Origin: Ophiocordyceps camponoti-saundersi (nom. inval.)
Taxonomy: Eukaryota; Ascomycota; Sordariomycetes; Hypocreales; Ophiocordycipitaceae
Assembly (NCBI GenBank): GCA_003339415.1
Contig: PDHQ01000060.1
Span: 1 to 64,000 of the forward strand
Length of the DNA stretch: 64,000 nucleotides
Reading direction: 5' to 3'
This document shows positions 20,711 to 33,495 of the stretch, piece by piece; position 1 is the first letter of the stretch, and each line of letters opens with the position of its first letter. A program made the position numbers and the translations under genes. The notes beneath the pieces are model-generated. The model had not been told where the DNA came from, did not search any database, and saw only the letters and a list, made by a program, of their open reading frames with translations.

Positions 20711-22926
20711 CTACTGCTGCTGCTGGCTTGAAGCCTTGGCACCACCCTCCACTACCTGGCTCAACAGGGGCAAGTCTCCTCGCCCATCGCCAGACACGTA
20801 ATAACCTTGTTGGTGCTGGTGGTGCTGGTGCTGGTGCTGGTGCTGTTGTTGTTGCTGCTGCTGCTGTTGCTGCTGTTGCTGCTGCTGGCCAACGGGGGTA
20901 GAGGCCAAGTCGCTCGGTCGGAAGAGACCACTACCATTTGCTTCAAACTCGGGCCGCGGCGAGCTCTCAAACGAGTTCGCCATGAAAGACTGCCCCGGGC
21001 TGATCTGGCTGACATACGACGCCGGCTGCTGCCCCGTCGGTGGCTGACCCGTGTACGCGTACATGGACGGCGCGTTGGACCCTCCCGTCGAGCTCTGCTG
21101 CCACGGCTGTGAGTACATGCTGCCGCCGCTCGGGCTGGCGTAGTCGCTGAAGACGGATGGCCGTCTGCTCGAGCCGTGATGTGGGCTGGCCACCAGGTCC
21201 AGGCTCAGGGGGGCGCCAGCTGCGCTGACGGCTGCCGGCTCGTTGACTGATATTCCGCCGCTCTCGACAAAGGAATGCTGCTGCGGCGACAAATCCGTCT
21301 GAATCATGGGTGGGTGAAACGAGGCCCCTCTCACCGGCAGTTCGCCCATGTACGAGCCCGGCCCGCCGTGGAGGCCGTGTCCGTTGGCCGGAGTCGTCGT
21401 TGTCGTTGTCGATGTCGTCGATGTCGTCGTAGGGGCGTGTATCAGACAGTGCGTCGCTGTCGGCTTCGACCGTTGCAGCTCGTGGTGTTCTCCCTCGACC
21501 TTGATCAAGGAGCCGTCGTCGTTATCCGAAGCATATTTGTCAGGCATCTTATCTTCGGCCATGACGTAGACCTTTGTGGTGTCATCTGTCATCTGCGTCA
21601 ACAAGCTTTGCCTCAGTCTTGGCATGCAATAGGTGGTCCAACCCACCTATCTCTCCGTTTTTATACCGTGCTTCCTGATGCGCCATTTTGAAAATCTCGT
21701 TGAGATGCGGCTTCTTTTTGGCGTTGGTCTCGTTGTCCATGAAAAAGGTCGACAACGCCTCGTTGGTTGCCTCTTCTAGCTTTTCGACGTTGAGGCCAAT
21801 CTTCTGAATATCAGGATGCTGCTTTGCGTTGGGCTCTACCACCAGTCTCAGAATATGAGCCAGGAGATGGACACGCTCTACGGATAGAAGCCGTCAGATT
21901 AAGAGGAAAGTAGAGAGACGAGAAAGGAGAAACTCGTCGCCCGCGTGGAGTGTCCGCACCTCGCTTGTACAGGTGGTCCGGCTCCTTGTGACGGACCTTG
22001 TCATCCTTGGTAGGGCCCCAAGGCTTCGGCCACCAGTCTGGGGCCTTTTCGTCGCTGCCGGTGTAGGGATGGGTCGACTGCTTTTTCGGTTCGACGGCCT
22101 TGACCCAAGCCTTGGCTATCAGCTTGCAGGCGGTCTGCTGGCAGTTCTTGAAGCGCTGTTCGTAGAAGCTCCACACGGCCTCGGAATCGCCGACCTTGAT
22201 ACCTCGGCGAGACGTCATGGTCATGGTTGTCTCTTCCTCTTCGGCAACTGGATGGCGAGCTCTCTGGCGCTTTCTGCCCTGACGCGGTGGGCTTCCCCAA
22301 TCATCGAAGACGGAACTCCGACGCTTGTCGAGACCACGGGACCTGCTCAAAGCGCTTTGACGGTCATACATGGCGTCCTCGAAACCGAAGGCGTCGTCCA
22401 GGAGAGGGCCAGCGCCTGGTTGTGACAAGAATTGGTCAGCATCAACGGCCGAAGGAGCTGGCAGGCTTCGACGGACCAGACTCAATCTTGCGCATGACCT
22501 GCTGGAACTTGCAAGCGTCGAAGAAGTGGCTGATGGTGTTGTCATTGAGCTTCTGCCCTGGGCTAAAGAAGGTCATTGGAATTCCTTCCTCGGTAATGGC
22601 AGCGACGAAGTATTGTTTAGCGGCGATGCCGCAATGAGATCGCAAGGCCTCATCGATTTGCTGTGGCTCGCCGGGGTCAGATGGGAAATGGACGCGACGG
22701 TTAGAAGGCTCACCATGGGTGGCTGGCGCCGATGCAAGTCGTACTGGTCCTGGAATCGGGTGGCATCGGGGCCGTCGACGGGGTATCGATCCTGCTGAAA
22801 CGAGTCTTGACGATCCGAGGCATAGCGTTCGCGGTGAAAAAGAGGATGACGAGTGTTTGCGGGATAGCATTGCTGTTGAAAGGGTTGCTGCCGCGGAAAC
22901 GAGTCTCGCGGCCAGTCGTGAACCAT
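20711..22926 (-). CDS. YDR124W-type helical bundle protein (formerly DUF2841) with poly-Gln/His tail
   Basis: Five exons, 22926-22714, 22660-22477, 22415-21960, 21877-21647 and 21585-20711, give 652 aa. Each junction restores frame and sequence (for example SRHKEP...LYKR joins ERVHLLAHILRLVV). The conserved core, about residues 180-360, includes AVWSFYEQRFKNCQQTACKLI, WVKAVEPKKQ, PDWWP and NEALSTFFMDN. This matches the fungal family that includes yeast YDR124W and the A. fumigatus hrmA-associated cluster protein. Molecular function is unknown. The N-terminal segment (around FSPGQKLNDN) is also conserved. The C-terminal ~290 residues are low-complexity, ending in a Gln run, His-Gln repeats and a short Gln tail. 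Two acceptors 7 bp apart precede exon 5; only the downstream one keeps the frame. The DNA-encoded CAG/CTG repeat (about 20808-20888) is likely length-variable. Confidence 0.82.
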
Positions 22927-25900
22927 GGCTGACTGTGGAGAGTGATGTAGATGAAGGTGGTTTACTGATAACTTCTGCGAGGTCTGCCGGCAGGCAAGTG
23001 GCTTGAAGCCCTCTTGCACGACAGGTGGATGGCTCAGTAAAGTTAGGGTTGCATGTCGTGCAGGGCCTGACCCGACCAAGGCGTTGTTGACGCTGCAGGT
23101 AGCCGGAGGCGTTGTGCAACGTCGTCGACGGACGACGTCAGCAAAGCTGAAGGATGCCGATCACCGGGAAGTGCCGACGAGTCCAGTCCGTTTAACCCGG
23201 AGATAACGGGGACAGAGTGACGGAGGGATAGAGATGGACGTGTTAACGAGTCGACGAGAAAGAGACAATGTGTGTGGCAATGATATTAGAGAGTCGGCAT
23301 CCGAAGCTGAGACCCAAGCCCCTCCTCCCGGCACGGGATTTGGCGGTGCGTTTGTTGGACCGGCGGCGGCGAGTCGGTCGTGACAAGGAGCGGCCGCGAG
23401 AGGGCACGAAAGGGGGGAGGGGGGGAGAAGATGGAGGACGAGGCCTGCAGTAGGCGGGAGAGAAGAAGCATGGAGGCGGCAGGGGTACCTAAAAGTACTC
23501 GTCTGTAGAACAACAGCCGGCCGGGGGATCATTCTTTTTTCCTTTTGTGTTTCTCATCAGCATCAGCCGGGGGGGGGGGGTTAGAGGGGGAGAGAGAGAG
23601 GGGAGGAGGGGGGGAAGAATTATTCCCTTTCCCTCTCCATACCTACCACCTGCTCACACACTCGCCAATGCCCACGCCTCTGCGTCTCCTCCCCTCCCCC
23701 TCTTTCGTACTCTTTTTTTTTTCCACCCCCCCTTGCTGCGGGTGAAGGCGGAGGAGGGGACGAGGTCGCAGGTGGTGGTGGTGGGGGGGAATAAAGAAGA
23801 AACGAATATGGCCGTTGACGGGGTATGATCGGCAATCGAAGGGAAGAAGAATACGGATAGAGAGAGAGAGAGAGCGAGGAGGGTTTAAGATGAATGGATA
23901 AAAAGAAAATTAGTAGAAGAAGAAAGTCGTCAAGCAGAAAAAGGAATCACAGCCGTCCAACGGGGGCGGATGGAGGGAGAGAGAGATAGATACACAAGAG
24001 AATCCATACACACAGAGAGAGAGAGAGAGAGAGCTAGAGAGAGATAGGTAGAGATGGAGAGAGAGGGGACAAGGTGAGAGAGAAGCTGGTGGGTAGGTGG
24101 TGGTGGTGGTGGTGGTGGTGAAGGTAGTGAAGGTTGGCAGGCAGAGAGAGAGAGACAGACAGAGACACGCACACACTTACACACTGTGAAGCACACACTC
24201 CCCCCGGGCCCCCGTAGCAGGCCCTGATAGTGATAACACAGTGCCCCGCAGCAGTACCTGAGACGTGCATTTTAGGTGGTCGACCCGAACGGGAAAAAGA
24301 GGGTCCGGCCCGCCCTCCGCACCTTGGGGGAGGAGTAGGAGGAGGAGGAAGGGGAGGGGGGTGGGTGTGGAGGGGCAGCCCCGGAGCTGACCAACCAACC
24401 TCGGGTCAGCCAGCACCTCTGAGTGTGAGAGGAAGAGAGAGATCTCATTATCCGACAAAATGACACAAGCGTCCACGGATAGAGAGAGAAGGCATTTCCT
24501 CTCCTTCTGTTCGTAATCAATCAATCAAGCATCTAGATACACACAGAGCTAGCTATCTATCTATACCTAGTACTAGCCACCTAAGCAGCTGGGAGATCAA
24601 ATCAGTCCCTTCTTACGGACGTACACATGTCTCACCAATCCCATCTGTCCCAGCCCAGAGGCAGAGGCAGAGGCAGAAGCACGTATCCCGCAGAGATGAA
24701 CATACATATGTACGGATACATATATCCGTAATTTGTCCAGCACCGAGGTATTCATCGTATATCCGTATATACAGACCGTATGTGCCCATGTATTCATCTG
24801 CCTACATATCCCTACAGCCCGTACGGATACTCTATATATCTACCAGGTAGGTAGGTAAGTATCCGTACCTAGGCAATCATCCATCTCCCCTCGGCTCGCC
24901 TCTCACACCCACTCTCATACACACATACATACATACACTCTCTCTCCCTCTACTCCCTCCCCTTGCCTGCACCCAAGACGAAAAGAGGGAATCCTGACGC
25001 GGCACAACAAACTTCCCCTGCCCTATATCAGACAACCCCCAGCTATAATCCACAATCAACATGGCAGCCTGAACCTCGCTCGACAGCCTCACTCACGCCC
25101 TTGATTCTTCTTTCTTTACCTTTTCCCTTCATCCAGCCTCTTCCCTCCTCCCCTTCCTCCCCCCCCCTCGGCCCCAACCGCCTTTCAATTCTCATCTCCC
25201 TCTGCGCGGATCCTTTTGGCCCCGTCGGCATGAAGCCCTCATCCGTCGCATCAGAAGCTGCTCGATCCAGTGTTGTGCATTACAGCGGCTGCTATTCCCC
25301 CCTCCTTTCCCTCCCCCCTCTTCTTCTTCACCCCCCAGATGTTTTTTTTTCTGTATCTTTCATTGCCCCCGTCCTTCTCCCTTTCCTCTCATCCCTGCCG
25401 GCCGCTGATCTCCGCCCCCATGTCTTAATCAAGAAGTGTGTGTTGACAACATGCATACGTAGGTAGGTAGGTAGGTAGATACGTGCACACCTACCTACCT
25501 ACCTACTATGTCCGTGACACAGACCTTTCGGCCTCTTCCCTCTTCGCCTAGGTGAGTGTCCTCAACTGCGAACACCCGCGTACATGCCTGGGTAGGATAT
25601 ATCCGTATATACAGACGTAGATATATTTCCTCTCGTGGATCATCGTAGCCGCGCCACGCGAGACGCCGTCGGAACCTGGTTACCCGTACGGATTTCTATA
25701 TACTACGCATATACATACAAGGATAGGAGTAGGTAGGTGTATGTATCTATTCACGCCGAGGCTGCAAACTCATCATCCCTTACATCTGTATCCGTATATA
25801 CGGAGTATCCGTATATATCTAGGTATTCGTATTCACATGATACGTTTCTCATCTTGCCAACCAGACGAGATGAACGATACCTCAACAAACACCACCTTTT

Positions 25901-27648
25901 TCTCCTCAACACTCCATCCCAAACGCTTCAGACGCCAACATCCATCCATCCCTCCATCCCAACGCTTCAAAAGAAAAAAAAAAGACCAATCGGCACTTCA
26001 ACACTCTCCAATCTTCCCTCTCTCCTCTTCCTCTCTCGACGCATGTCTTGGTATATACATGTAAGTAAATACGAATACATCCACCCGCATCAAACCGACC
26101 CAAGAGAAAAACAACAACACAAAGCACTTCGTCCAATCAGCATCGCAGCAAACATGTTTATCCCCCCCCCCCCTTCCTGCTGTGTCCGTTCCGTTTCCCC
26201 CCCGTGGCTTGCTTGGCAGACAAGCCATGGCGTGCTTTCACCAGACGTCATTCAATCAACTTACTATTCCGTACCACCACCGGACATACATACACACGTC
26301 TCAGCCCCCTCTCGACCAGGGGAATCTTGCTTCCTCGGCGTAACGATCCGTACGAATAAGCAAGGAATTCTCACCAGAAGATAAAACTGCCGAACGAAAG
26401 AAAGAGATCAACTAACTAACTAACTAACTAACCGCCCATCTTCCCTTTTCTCAACATCAGATGCCTGTTGTCTTTCATCCTCAAGATAGTTAGTTAGTTT
26501 ACTTTTGAGCTGGCTAGATTAGCCATGTGTATATCCGTATGTACGTCCGTATATCCCGCCAATGCACAAAAAGCAAGCTCTCCACCCGCAAGCTACCTAG
26601 GAAAGGAAACTATTCCGAATACAAGGGAGACGATATCCCTCCCACCTGAGAAGCGAAGCGTCACTTCTAGTATCCATACTCCCGAGTACAACATATATAC
26701 ATATCCGTACACATGCATCATGTCTATATGTATCTGCTCTCATTCGTCTGATAAAACACAGACACAACCTATTCGCACGTACGTATCCGTACATTCACGC
26801 CCTGTATCAAGGCATATCCCCCCCCCTTTTTCCTCTCTCTCCCTTCCATCCCCTGCAGCTAACAGTGCAAGAGAAGAACCTTGAAAGGAACAAACTCCAG
26901 ATCTCTGCATCGAACCGACGTCGTCAATGACTGCCGAGCATCAAAGAAAAATATGATGACGATCCCCGAGGTACGGCATATCCTACTGCACCATGTAAGA
27001 AAAACGAATATCAAATTTTGATCCTACGAGCCTCGCTCCTAGAACTCACTCCCCTCCCCCTACACACCTCTCCACCCCCTTGGGAGCTGCCAGCCAATAC
27101 CAAACTGTACATACCTGCCTATCCGTACAGATACATGCAATACTCCCATCCGAGCTTATGCACACGCACCTCTAGGTAATGATACAATTGGACACGCCTC
27201 GGTGGCGCTGCGGCGCCGGACCGCCGCCGCTGATCCCCGGCTGCAACTATAAACAATAAGCCAACCAAGTCAGGATATCCACCCACGCGCCTGTTCACTC
27301 ACACTTCCTCGTGGGCGCTTGTCCTCGTACCTACAACTCGCCGAGCTCCCTCTTCTACAGTTTCACACCCCTATATCGGAAGCCATGCCCATCTCTTCAT
27401 CCGCCGCCCAACCCCTCCAAGGCTCGACTCGCACTTCATCTCTTCCCTCCATTCAAGTCTATCCTTACCGTAAAAACGCTTCCAGAAAGAATGATGACGT
27501 TACATCGCGAGTGAAAGATCAACCACTTTAAAAGAGAGACAGACGTGCGAATATCCGTGCGAGAAAAGGAAACAAGAGATGAAAAGAAACAAGTATCAAA
27601 AACAAACACATAGCGCTTGGATATGCAACTAGTCTAGCCTGCGCCCAT
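22927..27648. repeat. 4.7 kb repeat-rich intergenic region
   Basis: No credible gene. It contains (GA)n at about 24008-24035, a TGG/GGT tract at about 24096-24120, GTAG/CTAC tetranucleotide runs (24845-24860, 25458-25506), ACTA repeats near 26412-26432, poly-G or poly-C runs (about 23570, 26165) and a dense set of TATCCGTA octamers from 24711 to 27127. Pyrimidine-rich tracts make long but compositionally biased open frames. The left part holds the promoter of the YDR124W-domain gene. Confidence 0.7.
24711..27127. repeat. Cluster of TATCCGTA octamers
   Basis: TATCCGTA or its complement TACGGATA occurs at about 24711, 24723, 24760, 24822, 24860, 25600, 25789, 25806, 26532, 26702, 26784 and 27120. 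Twelve copies in 2.4 kb compare with well under one expected by chance. Flanks vary but often extend into TATATA or GTAC. Confidence 0.75.
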
Positions 27649-30600
27649 CTACGCCACCTCCAAACCAGCTTGCCTCATAAGCCCGTAGAACACACCCTGC
27701 TTCTTGTACAGCTTTGCGGGGGTGTCGAACTCGACAACCTCTCCCCTTTCCAGCACTACCACCCGATCGCTGTCAAGGATGGTGTTGAGCCGGTGCGCAA
27801 CCGTTATGATGGTTCGATTAGCAAACAGCGGCGATCGGAGCGTCGCCTGTAGCATGGCGTCCGTCTGCACATCCACCGCCGCCGTTGCCTCGTCCAGAAC
27901 CAGGATGTTTGACGGCGTCAACAGCGCCCGCGCGAGCGACACAAGCTGGCGTTGCCCCTGCGAAAGGTTCGAGCCTAGGTTAAAAGGGACCCTGTCAGTT
28001 GCTTTGTCGCGTCCTTTGCCCCCCTTTCCCCGACGTCGATGGCAAAAGGAACATGGGCAGAAAGAAATGGAACGGCTTCCATCCGCCAGTCGAAAAGCTC
28101 ATTCGACGCCAACCAATGCGGCACAAGGGACCAAGGGACTGATGGATGCTCAAACACATCACAAGACTCACCTCCTTCGTTGATTTTGGCTTCCAGACCG
28201 CCCTCCATCCCGGCAACGTAAGACTTCAGACGCGCGTGATCTGCAGCCGTGTCAGCAGTAAAAAAAAAAAAAAGGCGAACTAGAGTAGAGCCGACTTACC
28301 AAGGGCGCTCCACAGCTCCGTGTCGTCGTGCACATGGCCGGGATCGAGGTTGTCTCGTACTGTGCCCTCGAATAGTGCCGCGTCCTGTGGTATGATAGAG
28401 AGCCGGCGGCGAAGGTCCAGTAGACCGATGGATGACGTGTTGAGCTTGTCAATGTCGATGTGGCCCGTCGCCGGCTCGATGAGCCGAAACATGGCCAGCG
28501 TAAGCGACGATTTGCCGGCCCCCGTTCGTCCGACGACCCCTATTTTCTCGTGTGATTTGATGTCCAGATTGATATTCTTCAGCACCAGGTCGAGCCCCTC
28601 CCGATACCGCGTGCTGTAATTTCGAAAGTCTACCTCGCCCCTCGCGGGCCAGGCCACCGGCGGTCGCTTGCCTGGGATGATCTCGGCCGCTTCGCTCGGC
28701 AGTCTCGCGTACTCCAGGACTCGTTCCACCGAAACGATGTTGGTCTCCACCTCAACCGTCTGACGCACGATCCAGTTGAGAGACGTCGTGATCTGCAGAG
28801 CGTAAGACAGGGCGAGGCCGACAAAGCCGGAGTCCGGAACGTTGCCGTTTGCTGCTGCGATGACGGGAAGCCCTGCAGCGGCCAGGATGACCACGCCGCC
28901 GATGAATTCGAGCCGGACGCCCAACCATCGGTTTGCACTGATGGATGGAAAGTATGCCCGCAGGTTGGCGTCGACTCGCCATTCGTTCTCGAGCTCGAAT
29001 CGCTGCTGCTGACGATAGGCCCGGATGGTGGTGACTCCGCCCAGTGTCTCTTGGAAGTGGGCGTAGATGGGACTACGACTCACGCTGTCCAGTCTCTTGA
29101 GTTCGCGAGACGTCCGCAGATAGTATCGCTGGATCCAATAGTAGGTCAAGCTCAAGGGGATAATCAACGCGATAAACGGTGGAGCCGACACGGATATGAC
29201 GACGAGGGTGAAGCCCGACTTCGCCATGTTGGCGAAGAGCATGTTGAATGTACGGGCCAATACTTCATCCACACGATAGATGTCACTGGCCGAGTCAGTG
29301 CTGCGCTCTCGCAGAGTGGACTGCCATAACGCACCTTGAGAACCGGTTTAGAATCCTTCCTGCTGGAGTCGTATCAAAGAATGACATTGGAGATCTGAAA
29401 ATCGCATTGGCCATACGCTCGTGAAGCTTTCGAGATGCCTGGAAATAACGTCAGCACAGTCTCGCGAAACTGCCCTCTACAAATAGCGCACCTCGATGGA
29501 GCAAAAGATCCAAAGAATGAGCGTCTGGATGACAGTCAAGGCCGAGGACCCAATGCCGAATGCGAAGTAGATTCCGACGTATTTCCCAATGTCGTCGTTG
29601 GAACCGCTTGACTGGTTCTGTTCCGACCACTCCTTCAGCCACACAGAGCCGGCTAATGAAACGGGTCAGACTTGATCAAAGTCGCAGAATCGTGGGCCCA
29701 AAGTCGAGGGTAATACCTATGTTTGCGGTTTGTGCGGCCAGCATCGCCAGCAAGTAGACGGCTACCGCCGCCAGGTTGTTCTCCTTCGCATACTCGCCAT
29801 AGACGGACCATTTGACCTTGCCTTGCTCAACGAACTCTTTGGCTTGGCGAGTGCGCGCGCTCCCGGACACTTCCTCATCCGTGAGCTTGCCGCGAGGACC
29901 TCTAAAGCTCGCGGTACTGGCTCGACGCAGTGTTGCCATACTGCCTGATCGAGGCTTGGCCGCTGCTGACGAGCCGGTGGTTATGGGTGCCATCTCGGGG
30001 ACATGCTCAAGAGCCTCCATCATCTCCTCCTTGTCCTGTCGGGTCTCGGGATCGATGACAGTCGAGGTTTCGCTAGGCGGGGAGCTGGATCTGCTGGCGC
30101 CTGACTCCTGACCCGCCGTCTTCACCAGCTCGGCAACCAAGCCCTTGCTCGAGACCAGCTGGCTGTACGTGCCCTTCTCGGCGACCTCGCCATCCTTGAG
30201 AAGGGTAATGTAACTGGCTTGCCGCAAAACGGTAATGGCATTGGTTGCCAGGATCCGCGTCTTGCTCGAAAGCAGCCCCCGCGGGCCAAGAACGTTGTCA
30301 ATGATGTGTCTGCCAACGTGAGAATCAACGGCAGACAGGACGTCATCGAGAAGGTAAATGTCGGCTCGCGCGTACACGGCACGAGCCAAGGACACGCGAG
30401 CCTTCTGGCCGCCGCTGAGAGAGATGCCACGCTCGCCAACGACGGTCTCGTCGCCGTCAGGGAGCTGGGCGAAATCATCCACCAGAGCACAGGCCTTGAC
30501 AGTCTTCTCGTAGAATTCCGGATCGTACCGGTATCCAAATATGATGTTCTCCTTGACGGTGGCGTTCAAGATCCAACTCTGCTGGGTGGCGTACGCGGCT

Positions 30601-32859
30601 GTCCCTCTGACCACGACGCTGCCACTGACCCTGTACAAGTCTCCGAGAATGCTTTGAAGGAAAGACGATTTGCCGGACCCGACCTTGCCGACGACGCAGG
30701 ATAGTTCGCCCTTGTATGCTGTGAAGTTGATTCCAGTAAGGGTGTTTTTGCTCCCGTGTCGGTTCCACGAGAATGCACCATCACGAACGGTGACGGTCTC
30801 CTCACCAAGCTGATCAGGGCCAGGCTTGATTATGATGGCGTCGGACTGGAGCTCCTCAGCAGTCAAGAAGTCGGTCAAGCGCTTAACAGCGACTGAAGCC
30901 TCGACGACGGCGGTGATGACCATGGGCAAAACTGCAAGCGGGAACGTGAGGAGGTTGAAGAGTGCTGCATCATGGTTAGTATGCGGATCGATAGAACGAC
31001 TACAAGGTACGCACCAAGTGCAGGGAAGACAATGTCCGTCGTAAGGGGCCGATCCTGTGTGAGCACAAATACAGTAAAGGTCGAGCAAGATACGAAGATG
31101 GGGGCGGAGGTCCAGGTGAAATTGGCAAAAGCCTGCGTAGCGCCGATCTTGCGAAGATTCTTGAGCTCCTGCTCGTTCCTCACGTAGTTGAGCTTGTTCA
31201 TGAAGGCGGAGCCCCAGGCGTACAGTTTGATGCTCTTCATGTTGTTGATGATCTCGTTGATAAGCCGACTCCTGGCGTCCTTGTTCTTCATCTGATCCTT
31301 TTGCAAATTCCTCATGATCTTGGCGACAAAGCCTTGAAGGGGCATCATGACAACCATGACGACGATGCCAGCCATCATCGACCAGCCTACCAGATTGTAC
31401 AGCGAAACCATGCAAATGATGATCTGGAAGGGCGATGACCAGGCCTGATGGAGAAACTGAGTGAGGTCTTGCAGGCGCTGGGCATCCACAGCCATGTAGT
31501 TGACGATGTCACCCGTGGTCTTTGACGAACGGCCCTCGTTGGACAGTCTCAGCGACTTCCTGTAAATTGAGGATGCCAGTCCGCCCTTGATGCGCATTCC
31601 CGTCTCAAAGGTGAGCTGGAAATATTGATGCTGCAGAAACGGTCATTTCAAGCCGTAGCTAGGCGCCAAGCGGTGTACTCACGATCATGGTCGTTTGTAA
31701 GACGGCACAGGCAAACATAGCCAGAGCAATTGAAGCGCCCTTGATGATGGGCTGTTGCGTGTCAACGTGTTTGTAAGATGCGACGAAGCCGATGAGAAAG
31801 CGTAGCAGCTGGGGCTGTATGTATTGCGTCAGGTCGTTTACGACCTTGAAGACGGCAGCCATCATATAAGGGCCTCCATATGCTCGGAACATGGTGATCC
31901 ACAGAGAAGGCGACTTTGGACGGGCCCGAAGCTCTTGGCGCCAGGCGTCCTCGAAGGCATCACCCGTGTTCTTCGTCTGATCTGGCTTGGCAAGGCCCCA
32001 TAGGTCATTCTCCGTCAAGAACACCTTGTAGCCGTAACTCATCATGGGTGTCATCCATGAGAAAGCCAGCTTGGAGAAGACGGTGGCGTATTCGACCGGG
32101 CAGTCATCGTCCTCAGCGATGGCCTCGTAGCCGCTCGGGGCGGCACTGCGCGGCCACAGCCATTCGGTGAGAAAGGCTGCGACGGCTAGACCGTATCCGA
32201 CGCAATAGATGACGAAATACGACAGGTGCGACTCGTAGATTTGCTGAGAGATGAGGGAGCGCAACTTGACCGTAAGGGAGATGATGAGGAGCAGCCAATA
32301 GAAGAGCACGACGCCGTTGGCGTGACGGAGCCGTGAGTGCTCGACCCATTGGATCGAGAAGATGACGAGCAAGGAGATGATGGTGAGAAGCGAGGTCAAT
32401 ACTCGAAAGTCGGCAAACCAGACGGCAGGATAATTGACAATCTGAATGGCTAGCTGAGCGACGACGTCGAGCACGAGAGCAGCGAGAAGGGACTATGTCG
32501 TGCCTGTCAGTCAATTGCGGACTGCCAAGGAGTGCAAGGGGGAGCGAAACCTGCTTGGTCCAGAAATGAATGTTCTTGGACGTTATTTCCAGCAAAGGTT
32601 TCTTCAGTAGCAACCAGACAGCCAAGGCACCCAAAAGGATTCCGTATACCGAGACGGCAGCCACCCAGACGTCGATGAAGCACGGGGTGAAGTCATAGCG
32701 ATAAGGGCTGATGGGGCCCCATCCCTCCTTGTTGCCGCAGAAAGGCTGCTCGAACGAGGGAGAAGCGGTAAGATAGCTGCTGCCCAGCTCCCGCAGCGGC
32801 CTCAAGCCGGAGAAGGAGCCGGTGCTCAAGAACGCGTGCTGCTGAGTGTAAGGATCCAT
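27649..32859 (-). CDS. ABCC (MRP/YCF1-type) vacuolar ABC transporter
   Basis: Nine exons: 32859-32551, 32492-31683, 31630-31015, 30964-29717, 29653-29493, 29438-29335, 29285-28300, 28240-28172, 27974-27649. They give 1542 aa, matching yeast Ycf1 (about 1515). Order: N-terminal membrane domain TMD0 (~1-230), TMD1, NBD1 (Walker [10 protein letters not shown]; signature [14 protein letters not shown]; Walker [13 protein letters not shown]), a Ser/Glu-rich regulatory linker (SSSPPSETS), TMD2, and NBD2 (Walker [10 protein letters not shown]; signature [14 protein letters not shown]; Walker [13 protein letters not shown]). The degenerate Asp in the first Walker B is usual in ABCC proteins. Relatives pump glutathione conjugates and metal-glutathione complexes into the vacuole. 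All exon joins preserve frame; introns are about 49-63 bp except the last (197 bp). The exact substrate cannot be told from sequence, and Bpt1-like bile-pigment transport is an alternative. Confidence 0.93.
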
Positions 32860-33495
32860 GCGGACGGGGCAGTTACCGCATAATCCACGATCCGGGTCGT
32901 CGGCGGGGAAAGGCAGTCGAGATCGGATGGCGCGTAGGAGCTGCAGGCGGCGGGAACGCAGGAGAATTGGCGACTGTCACGTCTCAAGAAGGGGCGTCGA
33001 GCTTGGCGATGGAATGGTAGAGGCCGAGCGGGAACGGCGTGCTGTTAAAGGGCAGATCCAACGCGAATCGGAGGACCTTCAGTCGTACTAGTTAGAAGGC
33101 TACGGCTGCGCTACTAGACTACACCGAGTTAGTAGCTCGTAAGCTTTGTCAGCAACAGCTTACCTGTGAGGGTTCTGAGGTTCTGACATTACAGGGTGGG
33201 GGTCGATTCCCCAATCGTGGGCTTGGCGTGGGAGTCTGGCGTTCGGAGATCTCGGCAGTAGTAGGTAGTAACGAGTCTAACAGCTAACAGCATCACCTAG
33301 TAGATAGGTAGGAAGGTAAGAATGGACATGCATGCAGCATGAAGGGCCTGTCGACACCGCCTTGCAACATCCACCAACGCGGCCTGCAAGGGGGTGTCTG
33401 TCTGCCGTCTGTTGACGACGACGCCACAGCTTCATTTCTACATGTGTTATTTCTAGGCGTGTGTTATGTAAGGCCAACTAACTCATATTGATCCT
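32860..33495. other. Upstream region of the ABCC gene
   Basis: The 5' region of the ABCC gene and 3' flank of the DUF1749 gene. It contains GTAG-type short repeats near 33298-33320. A T-arm-like GGGGGTCGATTCCCC at about 33190 does not fold into a tRNA. No gene is seen. Confidence 0.5.

Noticed and set aside
24845..25510. Spaced GTAGGTAG runs resembling an array
   Set aside because: They are simple tetranucleotide microsatellites without constant spacers, and CRISPR arrays are not expected in fungi.
33160..33240. tRNA-like T-arm (GGGGGTCGATTCCCC)
   Set aside because: The loop is one base short and no matching acceptor, D or anticodon stems can be drawn.
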